A stretch of DNA of 64,000 nt from NCBI GenBank assembly GCA_910589415.1, contig OU342638.1, positions 3,100,001 to 3,164,000 of the forward strand, read 5' to 3'. Source of the DNA: Malachius bipustulatus (taxonomy: Eukaryota > Arthropoda > Insecta > Coleoptera > Melyridae). Shown here piece after piece: positions 52,450 through 63,872 of this stretch; position 1 is the first letter of the stretch, and the number at the start of each line of letters is the position of its first letter. The notes below the pieces were generated by a model. That model was not told the origin of the DNA and did no database searches. It worked only from the letters and a program-made list of their open reading frames with translations. The translations under genes were made by a program, and so were the position numbers.

Positions 52450-54488
52450 GGAACTAGTGTCATAAAGAAAAACGACAATATATCATTAAATTTTTATTTA
52501 ATAAAATTTAACAAAACATAATTTAAATAAAAATAACTCAAATAATAAAAATAACTAAAATAATTTCTTAGATACACATAAAACATAATAATACTTATAC
52601 ATAAATGTCCGTATTCACAAACAATAATTTCCTAAATAATTACGTAATTAATTAAATGAGTGAGATGGAGATATGCAGTTTTTTTGTAATAGAATGAGAT
52701 GGGGATAATTGATTACGTAATTATTTAGGAAATTATCGTTTGTGAATACGGGCAATAGGATGTAATTTAAACAAAAATAAATTCTTCAAAACATTAAATA
52801 TATATAATATTATATAGTTTATGAGGTATTGAGAGTGGTCCCTTTTCAAATAATGAATGCCTTGTATTAAAATAAAGTAATGAGAGAGTACTATTACAAC
52901 ATTACCCGAATATGTAAAACCAAGCCTTGACGAGCCTCGGTGCTGCTAGGTTTCCAAGATAGCTTGTTAGTTTTTATCTTTGTGCTCTTCACTGGGATGA
53001 GTGCAAATAGCAGAGCCAGCTTGATGCTATCTGCGGAATCTAAAAATACATAAAGTATTAATGTTATGATATTATTGCTGATATAAAACAATTACAGCAA
53101 AAATTTCAAGTGCGTGGATAATTATTAATACTTATTACCTCCACTTATTAAGTTGACAATCTATGGTGTCAGCAAACAAGAACGCAATGTAGGCAGGCTT
53201 TGAAAAAAAATTCATGTCTGAGATTGAATCTGTAAAACTGTGAAATGAAAGATCGATCACATCAGTTTTAAAGATTCAATGTCAGGAATGAAAGCCTACC
53301 TAAAATACGTCTTCATATGCTCACACATACCTACATAATATGCCTAGGTAGTAGGTACCTAATATTGTTTATACGGTATATTATTAAGAACAGAGATTTA
53401 ACAAACATTTTAATGTAAAAAAAAATCTAGAATAAAATCACAAACCTTTGTTCAAATTATATAAAATATGACAACAAATAGGCCTACTAAATTTTATTTA
53501 AATCGGCTGAAGGTTTTTGAGTAATTGATAAAAATCGATTTTTTTCAAAATTTTACACCCTGTATCTAGAAAACGAAGCAAGTTAGGACATACGATTATA
53601 TGAAAACTTTTTCTTATTTTTGGTTGGTAAATACGCCCTTAAAATCTTGGCACCGAGTTTTGAATCACCCTGTATAACTTGTGACGAAATTACCTATAAG
53701 AGTTAAGAGAGTAGGGCCACACTTTTATGATAATTTTTACCTGATAACTTCCTCCCTAATATTTTTACATTTTCATAAGGTATAAGGTCTTGTGTAAAAT
53801 TATCAATGCCTACAACAGTTAATTATGTACCTACCTATACATTTTGGAAAAGGCCTTATACGTACTACGAATATTTCAAGATATAAAAATTCAATATTGG
53901 AGCCATAAGAAAAAAATTTCTTTCCAAAAATGTAAAACTTAGCTGCTTTTGGAAAAACCATTTTTTTAAGTAAACTAGACAATCAAAAATTAAAAAATTG
54001 TAGATTATTTTATGAAAATTTTATAACAACCTTAAAAAATGATGTTATTTTGCATAACTAGAAAACCAAATAATTGCAACCAGCTTTCGTGACCTTTGAC
54101 CTTGAATATCGCGTGGGGACGCAACGTGTACACGAGATTATCTGATTCTTGTATACCTACTAAGACTTTTCGACTAACCTTTTGAAAGCAAAAAAAAGTT
54201 TATGGGTACCTACCAAATTTACAGCTTATTCCCTCACATTCCTAGATTGAATACATAATTATACCTAGGTACTATTTCTTATTTTCTTAGACGAAAATTA
54301 TCTACTTAATATGCTTGTGAGGTAAGTAGGTTAAATTAACAGGTAGAGGGTAGGTAACAATGCACAATAATTATTATTACATCATCTGATTTAACTCAAA
54401 CACTTTAATAGAATAATAGTTTATTGTAGGTACCTAGGCACTTTATTATTATCTAACTTTTTCACCGAAATAGGTACCTAACTATATA
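52450..54488. other. Interior of the large insertion: unassigned frame and a CAGGGTG arm remnant
   Basis: A 65-codon minus frame (52894-53091; ...SIKLALLFALIPVKSTKIKT, KLSWKPSSTEARQGLVLHIR) looks like a decayed coding fragment, but I do not know the family. At 53440-53690 two CACCCTGTAT motifs 105 bp apart mark a single foldback-like arm. The rest is A+T-rich with TAGGTACCTA repeats. Confidence 0.35.
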
Positions 54489-54490
54489 TA

Positions 54491-55350
54491 CAGGGTGGTC
54501 CAACTTAAAACGTCAGGACTTTACCAAACGATAGATAACGTTAAAATAATGCCAGTTTCTCTAATACACTTATAGCCGGGAAAGCTTCTTTTCCAAGATA
54601 CAGGGTGTTGAAGTTTTGGGAAAAAAAAATAATGTTTTGTGAATATTGTCAAAACGGCTGCTTTAAAAAAATTGAAATTTGGCACGCAGCATGAGCTATA
54701 AGTATATTTCATGATTTACGGCTTATGGTGATAATTTGCGAAAACCAGCGGCGGAGATATGGGTGTCAGGCGCCCCTTTAAAAAAAAAATTGACGCCACT
54801 GACTCTATGGTTACTGACAATTGTTACATTAGTTAGGTGTTGTTTATTTCTGTTATTCAATTATTTAAGTAAAAGTTATTTGATTAGAATTTGTCTGTTA
54901 TTCTTAAAATGGCTACGGATATTACCTAAGAAAACCTGAATTATCTCGAAAACGGTGCGCCTTGTGAAAAAATTAGAGAGTACTTTTTTGTCCTAAAAAG
55001 CATGGGGCATTGAATAGTATTATTAAATTTGCCATAGAGTCAGTGGCGTCGATTTTTTTTTTGAAAAGGGGCGATGGCACACCCATATCTCCGCCGCTGG
55101 TTTTCGCAATTTATCACCATAAGCCGTAAATCATGAAAGATACTTAGCTCATGCTGCGTGCCAAATTTCAATTTTTTTAAAGCAGCCGTTTTGACAATAT
55201 TCGCAAAAGCTTATTTTTTTCCCAAAACTTCAACGCCCTGTATCTTGAAAAGAAAGCTTTCCCGGCTATAAGTGTATTAGAGAAACTGGCATTATTTTAA
55301 CGTTATCTATCGTTTGGTAAAGTCCTGACGTTTTAAGTTGGACCACCCTG
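54491..55350. mobile_element. Foldback element, family D
   Basis: Ends CAGGGTGGTCCAACTTAAAA and complement with TA at 54489-54490 and 55351-55352. Arms are ~320 bp with an internal GATACAGGGTGTTGAAG motif ~105 bp in, and a loop of ~200 bp. Frames at 54521-54712 and 54736-54939 are arm or loop sequence. Confidence 0.9.
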
Positions 55351-55356
55351 TATATA

Positions 55357-56710
55357 GATTTATAATTATTTTTATTGAACCACTTATTTGATTATATAAT
55401 ATATTTGATGAATTTTATTGGGACTTAGGTTCTAATTTAAATTTGCCACTAAAGATTCTTTACAGAACAAATTAGAAAAACTTTCGTACAGCATGCGAGG
55501 AGAAGACTGAAGACATGGACGGTACCGTTTCGTCCTTATTATGGACTCATCAGCATATCATATCAGTCAGCTCCAAACCACACATGCTATACGAAATTTG
55601 GAAGTTGTATCTATTCTAACTGGTGTTTTCGTTTTGTAGTGACCTTTAATTTTCAAATGAGTGAGTAGGCAACCAGAGAAACGTGCGTGTCTTTATATAG
55701 TATTATCCTCGCTATAACAGTAGAGTTTTCATGGGTTTATGAATTTTACACTACTAATGCAGAGGTTTCTATTAATTCAAGAACTACACATTGATTCTCA
55801 TAAGTATATACCTACCCACATTCATTTTCAAGCTAATTTTATTGAATTTTTACTGATGTGTATTTATAAATTAGATGTTACTACACGAATTAAGATGGTA
55901 TGGCACATTTTTTCACCCTGGCCTTTTTAGATTTATAATTATTTTTATTGAACCACTTATTTGATTATATAATATATTTGATGAATTTTATTGGGACTTA
56001 GGTTCTAATTTAAATTTGCCACTAAAGATTCTTTACAGAACAAATTAGAAAAACTTTCGTACAGCATGCGAGGAGAAGACTGAAGACATGGACGGTACCG
56101 TTTCGTCCTTATTATGGACTCATCAGCATATCATATCAGTCAGCTCTAAACCACACATGCTATACGAAATTTGGAAGTTGTATCTATTCTAACTGGTGTT
56201 TTCGTTTTGTAGTGACCTTTAATTTTCAAATGAGTGAGTAGGCAACCAGAGAAACGTGCGTGTCTTTATATAGTATTATCCTCGCTATAACAGTAGAGTT
56301 TTCATGGGTTTATGAATTTTACACTACTAATGCAGAGGTTTCTATTAATTCAAGAACTACACATTGATTCTCATAAGTATATACCTACCCACATTCATTT
56401 TCAAGCTAATTTTATTGAATTTTTACTGATGTGTATTTATAAATTAGATGTTACTACACGAATTAAGATGTTATGGCACATTTTTTCACCCTGGCCTTTT
56501 TAGATTTATAATTATTTTTATTGAACCACTTATTTGATTATATAATATATTTGATGAATTTTATTGGGACTTAGGTTCTAATTTAAATTTGCCACTAAAG
56601 ATTCTTTACAGAACAAATTAGAAAAACTTTCGTACAGCATGCGAGGAGAAGACTGAAGACATGGACGGTACCGTTTCGTCCTTATTATGGACTCATCAGC
56701 ATATCATATC
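55357..56710 (+). repeat. 573-bp tandem repeat, 2.36 units
   Basis: Units start at 55357, 55930 and 56503. Units 1 and 2 differ at only about two bases (CTCCAAAC/CTCTAAAC and GATGGTA/GATGTTA), so the duplication is recent. Unit 3 stops near 56710. The 63-codon frame repeated in units 1 and 2 starts MNFTLLMQRF, and coding use is doubtful. Confidence 0.9.
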
Positions 56711-57755
56711 TTATCATATCATATCACATATATATATACCTGCTATAAAAGTAGAATATCAGCCTATATAGCCACAGAAAACCTTTAGATGAATTTCATA
56801 AAGAACCTAATCAGATTCCTTAGTTTCTAATCAGACCTACCTAATCAGATAAACTTAGTTTCCTACACGAAAGTGCCAAAGTCCTTACCTAATAATATGT
56901 TTTAAAGCATTAGGTACTCGATAAAGTTTAGAAAAATTATATTATTAGGTAGGTACTTACCTTTACAAATGGTTAATAAATTCTCCATCTCCGTATAGCG
57001 TGAACACTGGCACCTCCTGGCACATCCACCTTATTCCCAACAGAAACAATTATGAATAGAACAGGTCGAGACGCGACTGACGCGAGTGACGCGACGAGAT
57101 TTGCACAAAAGTACAAAAGTATCGGATCGAAATGATTGAGAGGAAGCATAAAGTGCCAGTACTGATTCACATTGGGATAAGGCAAAGGAACATGGTCCTT
57201 ACGGGTACTATACGCAGTAAGTTTAGCATCTCTCTCGCTGTTGCAAAGCCCGGATGTCCGTTATTTGCTTATAGGAATTAAATTTTATTTACAAGAATTC
57301 TGATCTAATTGGGCTCATAATAAATAAATACAACGCTTTGAGGAACTAATTTAAAAAAACTTGATTCCCGCAAGTGTCAGCGCTGAAAAGTGAAGTAAAT
57401 AAATGATAATTGCCGTAAAGTGATTTGTTAAAATTACCAACGGGTTCTAGGTTTACGGGAATTTGATAGTTAAATCAGATTTTCTTTTCCAAAGTCATTA
57501 TATTTATTTCAAGGAATAAATTATATTATTCTTATTAGTATTATTTATTTGCCTGATCTTCTTTAGTAAATCCAAATTGATTTAATCAAATTCGATCTAA
57601 TTTTAAACAAATCTGATTTCTTGGAAATATATTTGTTAAAAATACTCAAAGAATTACCAATTAAATGATTTTATCTAACGAATTCAATACTTTTTCGCCG
57701 TTTTCAGGATTTCAACGAAACTTTATTTGTGAATAATATATTTGACTTTTTGGAC
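56711..57755. other. No gene recognised
   Basis: A+T-rich right interior of the large insertion. The 70-codon minus frame at 56973-57185 has no support. Confidence 0.4.
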
Positions 57756-57842
57756 TAAATGTTTATTGTATTCAAATAAATCCATTTTTGGCCAACTTTA
57801 CATTGAGTTTGCTGCTAAGAAGTACATGGATTTTTATCAGTG

Positions 57843-59280
57843 TAGACGAACGACCCGTGGCATCGTTTTTCACGTTTCCTAATCAATTTGAGGCATTCTA
57901 TTTGCTTTGTACTAAAGAAATATACGCCCAAAGGTTCGAACACCCGAAAAATAAACTCGATTTTCCGTTTTTTTTTCAAAACTAGGTCAATTATTTCATC
58001 TTTGTCTTCGTCTGACGCAGATAATTGTTTTGACCGAATTTTTTTGTACACGTTCAGCGATTTTATATCACGTAAGTTCCCTTTCAATATTGAATCTACT
58101 GCAATTTTATTAATATCTTCAGCCCTAATCATCAAAGGATTACATTTTTGCACCCTTTGCGCAAGTAAACTTCTTGCGTAATTCCTCACAAACGTCGTTC
58201 TCTTATCTGGAATCTGATGATTAAAATTTCTTGATGAAACTCATCACTCTACCTTCGAGACCGACATCCGTAAAATGTAAGACAATTTTAAACGTCTTAC
58301 AATTTGAATATGAACAGTACGCATTTATGATAACTCGTTTCGCTTGTTGTAGCGGATATTTTTAAAACATAAAACACAGACCTGGTTAATTTATTCAAAT
58401 TTTCTTCGGACAGTTAGCTGATAGTTTACTAACTTGCCACGAAGTAATATTGCGTCGATTTCTTCGGGAGTAAAAAAACAGCATCCTTCTAAATAAGTGC
58501 ATGTACCATACGAAATTCTGTAATTTTTTTGATTTACGTCGCGTTCTGAATTCAAATAGTTTGCCTGTAATTTACCTACATCATGATAGTATAAATTCCT
58601 AACCGAATTGAGTACTGCGCAAGCACGCTCGCGTTCACGATGGGTTATCTGAGTAACAATATTATTTTCCAAACGTTCTATTCTCGAAATATCCTCATCG
58701 AAATCACGATTTAACAAATTTTCTACATAACTGGAATGTGTCATAGGTGAAAAGTCATCATAATTTCTCAGTGATGCTAATGTTGGCGACGGGCATTTGA
58801 AACATATAGAATATTATGATGTTTTGGTAATATTTACATTATCGTCTGAGAATTCAATTACAGACGAATTGTTACTGTACTTTGAAATGACCTCGTAGCG
58901 CAGTTCACTGGTTTTAAATTCATCACCGAAGCCTAAACTTCCTGTTTCATCTGACAATAATTCCGACAGCCTATCTGATTGTTCAATTTCGTTATCACCC
59001 AAAAATGAACGATAAGAATCATTTTCTACTACTGCTGAAAAGGGAGTCAACGATACGTTGTCATTAGGGTCTTCGAAAAAATGCCTTATATATTTTATAT
59101 GCATCTGCTCTCTCATGATACCTACCAAAATGTAGGGCAAAATTTGAATCAGAACGATATACCTCACAATAGCTCGAATGTTAACTGCGGTTGTACGTGT
59201 TTATCGGATTCTAGATCCCATACAACTATTCTTGTGTCTACCACAACGGTGGAAGTTTTGGATGCTTTGGGAAACTACCA
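57843..59280 (-). pseudogene. Unclassified transposase-like gene, N-terminal half
   Basis: Pieces in order are an acidic segment (LGDNEIEQSDRLSELLSDET, 59167-58814), FKCPSPTLASLRNYDDFSPM and LNRDFDEDISRIERLE (to 58391), then a cysteine block NAYCSYSNCKTFKIVLHF in another frame. From 58189 comes RNYARSLLAQRVQKCNPLMI with DINKIAVDSILKGNLRDIKS and KRCHGSFVY at the insertion. The second half is at 50885-51755. The order matches a multi-copy insect protein family I know only as a pattern. Stops and shifts are present. Confidence 0.55.
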
Positions 59281-59282
59281 AA

Positions 59283-60009
59283 GCGAAAAATAATAAAATT
59301 TCAATTAATTAGACTTACATTAATATTATAGCGAACTTGAGCATCCTTTAATCTTGACTATAAGGAATGCTGCTATGGATCTGCAATTTTTGTCTTCTCC
59401 AGGGCAGTAATCCTTGCAGGTGTGGATAATGTTGAACCAAACCTCGATGATGGTCGGCTGAGGTCTTTGGACAGGGTCTTCGATTGACTGGGATTCTTGA
59501 CGATCAAGGAACCACTCCACTCCGAACACTTAACTCGACGTACCAATTCGTTTAACAAAATTGTCACGTTCGATACGTAAAAACAACTCAGGTATCCTAC
59601 TGACTGCGCCAATTAACTTTCGGGATACTCGAAGTCGCTTTTTAAAAAGTTACAATTATTGATTTATTCATTTATTATTAATTAACACAAGTACAAGAAG
59701 ATGTTTACAGTATGAATGTTAAGACTAGACTAACTAAAGAGGATCTATTATGTCTCGGTGCAACCAACTAGTAAACAGACACCTTGCAAAAATACGGAGA
59801 ATTCTCTGTGTGGAAACGCAGAGTAACCGTCGTTCCCATCATAGTCAGGATTTTCTTATATGGGTATTCTAATGGGTGGTGAGATATATGTGAGATTCAG
59901 ATACAATAATTATTATTTAAGAAAAAGAAATATACCTATTTAGTGCTTCAATCAAATTCGGTTAATCACAAAAGAAATCGGAAATTTATAACATACTTTA
60001 CATAAAAAG
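59283..60009 (-). mobile_element. Second copy of 17.6-like leader, primer-binding site and LTR
   Basis: About 727 bp nearly identical to 8811-9536, in the same orientation, with the LTR at about 59611-60009 and the TGGCGCAGTC primer site beside it. The gag side is absent: similarity stops at 59283, where the transposase-like relic begins. Frames shared with copy 1 (e.g. 59326-59529) are repeat shadows. Confidence 0.85.
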
Positions 60010-60171
60010 TAACATGTACCTAGATACCACACTATTTTCGCTGAATGTCTATTTCTGTGTAGTTTCTTTTCGGAAAATGTTGAATAAAAAACTGGTTTTT
60101 TGTGCTTTTTTCCATGCTAATGCATAAATCGATAGATAATGAAAGTGTGAATATTATAAGTCCATAAAATA

Positions 60172-60657
60172 CAGGGTGTACAATTTGACATTAGCGAGAT
60201 TTTGGCCTTTCAAAATGCTCCTAACTGCGGATCAATTCAGAACACCCTGTGCATGCTATAACAATTTTTGTTTTACTATCAAATAGCGCATTCTGCTTCT
60301 AGTATTGGTAACAAATCTTGTTTTGTTCACGTCACTACCGAGCCAAATAGTTTTGATATAAATAAAAAAAAAAAATAATAAATAAATATCTCGAGAACCG
60401 CTAATTTTTGAAATAAGTTGTTGATCAAGCTTGACTTAAATTTTATTTAGAATCCAAAAATCAAAAAAAAAATAACCACAACCTATTTGAAATAAGAAAC
60501 ATGAAGTCAACTTTCGGTAAAACCGGAAGTGCCGCCATTTTGAAAGTATTTTCCATCGATTAATTTTTTTGTAAAACCCCTGTATACAAATTTTCAAATT
60601 TCTGTCATGCCCAGTTTCCCATATACGGCTAACGCACGCTCATCGTGAGACACCCTG
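60172..60657. mobile_element. Short CAGGGTG-ended element without palindromic arms
   Basis: 486 bp from CAGGGTGTACAATTTG to GAGACACCCTG, with TA at 60170-60171 and 60658-60659. The interior is not palindromic and holds an internal CAGAACACCCTGTG at about 60238. It shares the ends and target of the foldbacks, so it may be the simpler member of the class. Confidence 0.7.
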
Positions 60658-61482
60658 TATAGACATTTCAGTTTTGCCCACCGCAACCATCGCAGAATAA
60701 TCTCACTCTTGAAACATTATCAAAATCAAGCAAATGATTTAGTACAGCCTACTTCTTCAGATCCTCTCCTGTCTGGTCTTCGGTCCACATATAAAAAGTC
60801 GTGTAACCTCTTTATTTCGAGCTGTCGAATTATTTATTTGAAATAACCGACAGTCTGCGGGTGCTTCAATTTGTCTTCTGATTTATAGTGGGGGAAGGAG
60901 GTATTAATAAGCCAACGTACAACAAATTATAAATTTTTATTTCCACTCAATAATAATAAAATTTCTATAAAATGATAATTCTAGGAATAATAAAATCGTA
61001 TCGATTTATTATTTCAAGGTCGCCATCACCAACGATAGCGCCGATCGCTTTTTCGTGGCATAAAAAACGCAGGCCTAGCGATAAGACCGGTATCGGTACA
61101 GACGGAGAGGTGATTCCTGCTACTACCGCTATATTGCAGGATCCGAGTCGGGTGTGCTGGGCGCCCTAGGTACAGAGCGCGGAGACAGGCAAGCGAACTG
61201 TCGGTCGTTCGTTGCGTCGACCGGCCGGACGATCACGAGCTTATGAAGTACCTACTATACTACCTACAGGAACTGGCGTGGAAAACTAAGCGAAATTACC
61301 ATTGTTCGCCTCGCGGCTTTCTGTTCTGGAACATAAGATTTATTTATAATATAGCCTACCAGAGTCAACGCCTCTGGTAACGAATAAAGAAAGAAAATAT
61401 TTGTAACTTCGTACTTTTCGTTATACTGAAAAGAAAACTATCTTTACAAATTAGCAAGCAGCCATTCATTTAGAAATTGTAC
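60658..61482. other. No gene recognised; CpG-rich patch
   Basis: A G+C- and CpG-rich stretch at about 61020-61260 (GCGTCGACCGGCCGGACG) stands out from the A+T-rich surroundings. It may be promoter or LTR sequence of an unidentified element. Confidence 0.35.
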
Positions 61483-62140
61483 AATTAATCTGAATCGTCC
61501 CCTTTAATTAATTGAAAATGTATTTACAGATATACATTCCATTCAAACAATTATAAGTTCAATAGTATCATCACTCATACGTCTATCATTATGGATAATT
61601 CATTCGACCCTGACGGGACCCTGGTTCGTATAGAGAAGAATAGGATTGTAGGCTATGCTCATCTCCTTAGCTTACGAGCATAGGTTTGGTCGAATCAACT
61701 CTTCGATCTTGGTTCTAGGAATAGAACAAGATTGACCAGTCAACTCCTAGTCAATGGTGATAGCCGTTTTACCTTTCGCGTTCTTCGCTCAACTCACAAA
61801 GAGGCAAAAAGTAACGGCTAGGAATAACAACTAGGTCAACTCCCTAGTTAGAGGATAGGTGTGTACCTAGACCAGCTCAACTCACTGGCATAGGTTCAAC
61901 AGGCAGGGGAAACCGTCTGTTCCTGCTTGATTTTTCTGCGGTGTATTTATAGCTGCTTTCTTATCTTGTTTACTTCATTTGTTCGTAAACACCTAAAAGC
62001 TCTGGTAATTTGACCTTTTTATGTGGCTTGTTTTCTTGCAATTGATTCTTTGCGAATTTATATTAATAAATGTTAAATAATTTATTATTATTCGACTCTA
62101 ACGGCGTCGCGACGTTGCGCTTTTCTGGCATAACGTCACA
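61483..62140 (-). mobile_element. Possible LTR of a Ty3-like element
   Basis: The plus-strand end CATAACGTCACA at 62140 reads TGTGACGTTATG on the minus strand, preceded by a purine-rich AGGGCGG as for a polypurine tract. A minus-strand CTATAAATACACC (near 61955) is TATA-like. The other edge (TGTACAATT, about 61483) is a guess. Confidence 0.4.
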
Positions 62141-62411
62141 CCGCCCTGCAAACGTAAGAAAGAAGAGTGAGAGCATCGATCTCTTTTTCGCTCTTTCGGC
62201 CCCGGAAGCAAAAGTAAACGAATGCCAGCTAACTAGCATAAAAAATTTTAGAAATGAAGATAATGAACCTCGAACGTGAAATTAATAAAAAGTAGAAGTT
62301 CGTGGACTCAAAAATATACATAATTATATTTATAAATTATACAAAAATATATACATACGTAAAATAAGTCAAGAAACTGAAATAATTTTTCTTGACCCCA
62401 TTGGACTTTCG

Positions 62412-62852
62412 CTAGTCCAGCGTGATGACGCCTTGGATATGGTCGCCTTGGGGCTTGGTCGCCTGGCATGAATTACCCGGCCGTTGTTGCACCGGATCCG
62501 GCACTTCTTTGTGCTTGACGCATGGATCTTCGCGGGCACGGCTGCCCATAGCTCTTGCCTGCTGTTGGAGCGGGGCCGGGCGTTGTTGCCTTTTGAACGG
62601 TCGGTACATCTTCTTGGCCATCATTTCCAGTGTTTTATGGCCTGGAGTCAGCGGTCGACCGTCTTCATGTAGGCGGCGAGGGCTCATCTGCAGCGGAATA
62701 AACAGCGTATCTTGAGCTTGTCTGTCCATGATAGCGCAAGAATTCGGTCTGAGCTCTTTGGAATTATTGCTCGGATATATATACGCTGTCTTATCTGTTC
62801 CGGCGATTTGTTTAATTTTGCTCACGTGTACCACCTCTATGATATCCATCAT
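62412..62852 (-). pseudogene. Possible C-terminal end of a Ty3 Pol
   Basis: A 146-codon frame starts MMDIIEVVHVSKIKQIAGTD. VHVSKIK is the kind of motif found in the integrase C-terminal domain. The rest is rich in Q, R and P without a motif. Position next to the possible polypurine tract and LTR at 62140 supports a pol 3' end. A T-rich A+T spacer (62150-62400) lies between. Confidence 0.35.
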
Positions 62853-63764
62853 TGCACTTTATTGTCCGTAAATTACTACGTGATTGTTATTTCAAGTCAA
62901 GGATGTCCTCCCTGGAACTAAGTAAGTAGGTATTAAAAAAGCTAAGCCACAGTAAGTTCCAACAGGGGTTGCTTCTCTGTTGGGATAAAGGTTGCAAATA
63001 ATTATATAGTCAAGTTTTAAAGCAGTAACTAAGTCAAAACTACACTCACGAGTACTACTTAGTATGACATTGCATGATTATATCTACCACAGACACAGAA
63101 GAATAATAATTACAGCTTCTTACATCGAAGCTCAAATGTACCCAGTGGGTGTCATTATACCTAACTACCAATCGAATTACCAACTTATATTCACATAATA
63201 ATGACAACAAATTTAATTTAAAAAATTTCATGTTTACTTTATAATACATATAAGGGAAAATAGCACACCTCCATTATTATAATTTAAATTCATTATTATA
63301 ACATATTATTAATATTCAGATTTGTAATTTCCGGTTGGTAACTACACTCTACACTGTGATTCCCCAACGCATGCTCGCTATATAGAGTCATTGTACTCAT
63401 TGTTACTAGTGGTGAGTCGTTATTCTAACAACGGTATTTTCAAATCGCGTCGCGACTCGTTCTTCGCTTACTGAATAACGAGTTACTGAGGAACGAGTTA
63501 CCAGGGAACGAGAACATTATTACTTTATACTCCATTCGACGAAAACTACATACTGCCAAGTGCCAACGCCACGCGACCACGCGTCGCCAGAGTAAGGTTG
63601 AGCGTTGTTATCGGACGACTTTCCATTTTTAGCGGGACCTGTAGGTATCGAGCGTAGAAATATATTTTGCTTGTTTTATCTGATCTAAAATGTCGTGTAT
63701 GCGGAGGAGAGGGTACGCTCCTTTTCGGAAATATCGTTTTGTTTTCCTGAAATCTATGCAGAAA
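62853..63764. other. No gene recognised
   Basis: A+T-rich. Near 63430-63510 ACGAGTTAC-like direct repeats (CGAGTTACTGAGGAACGAG, then TTACCAGGGAACGAG) occur. No frame is convincing. Confidence 0.4.
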
Positions 63765-63872
63765 CGGTATGTGACAATCTCGCAAGATCGGCATGTGATA
63801 CATTGAGATTATTGGTCCATTAAATTCAGGATCGTCATTCGGTAGAAGGTGGTGGTGAGGTTGAAGACTGCA
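63765..63872 (+). repeat. Dispersed repeat, copy 2
   Basis: Matches 48622-48722: GATTATTGGTCCATTAAATT, then CATTCGGTAGAAGGTGGT. The minus frame at 63546-63944 crosses it and has no known motif. Confidence 0.7.

Larger units (their letters stand above)
51756..57842. mobile_element. 6,087-bp TA-flanked insertion with CACTG ends
   Basis: Ends are CACTGAAAAAA (51756) and, inverted, CACTGATAAAAA (57842), with TA at 51754-51755 and 57843-57844. Removing it and one TA joins SFVY to ILRQKDVF in frame. Both ends have several hundred bp of degenerate TTAATTGG, AATATATTTGG and AATAAATATT motifs, like subterminal repeats. No transposase was found inside, so it is non-autonomous or belongs to a family I do not recognise. 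It contains a foldback and a 573-bp tandem repeat. Confidence 0.75.

Noticed and set aside
55739..56503. Duplicated 63-codon gene MNFTLLMQRF...
   Set aside because: Identical frames arise from the 573-bp tandem duplication; no start context or motif supports translation.
56973..57185. GTPase-like GNKVDV motif in a 70-codon frame
   Set aside because: The single short match lacks all other G motifs and lies inside the non-coding large insertion.
59183..59270. WD40-like reading (VVVDTRIVVWDLESDKH) on the minus strand
   Set aside because: Only one weak unit, no repeat pattern and immediate stops; the context is the unclassified transposase-like relic.
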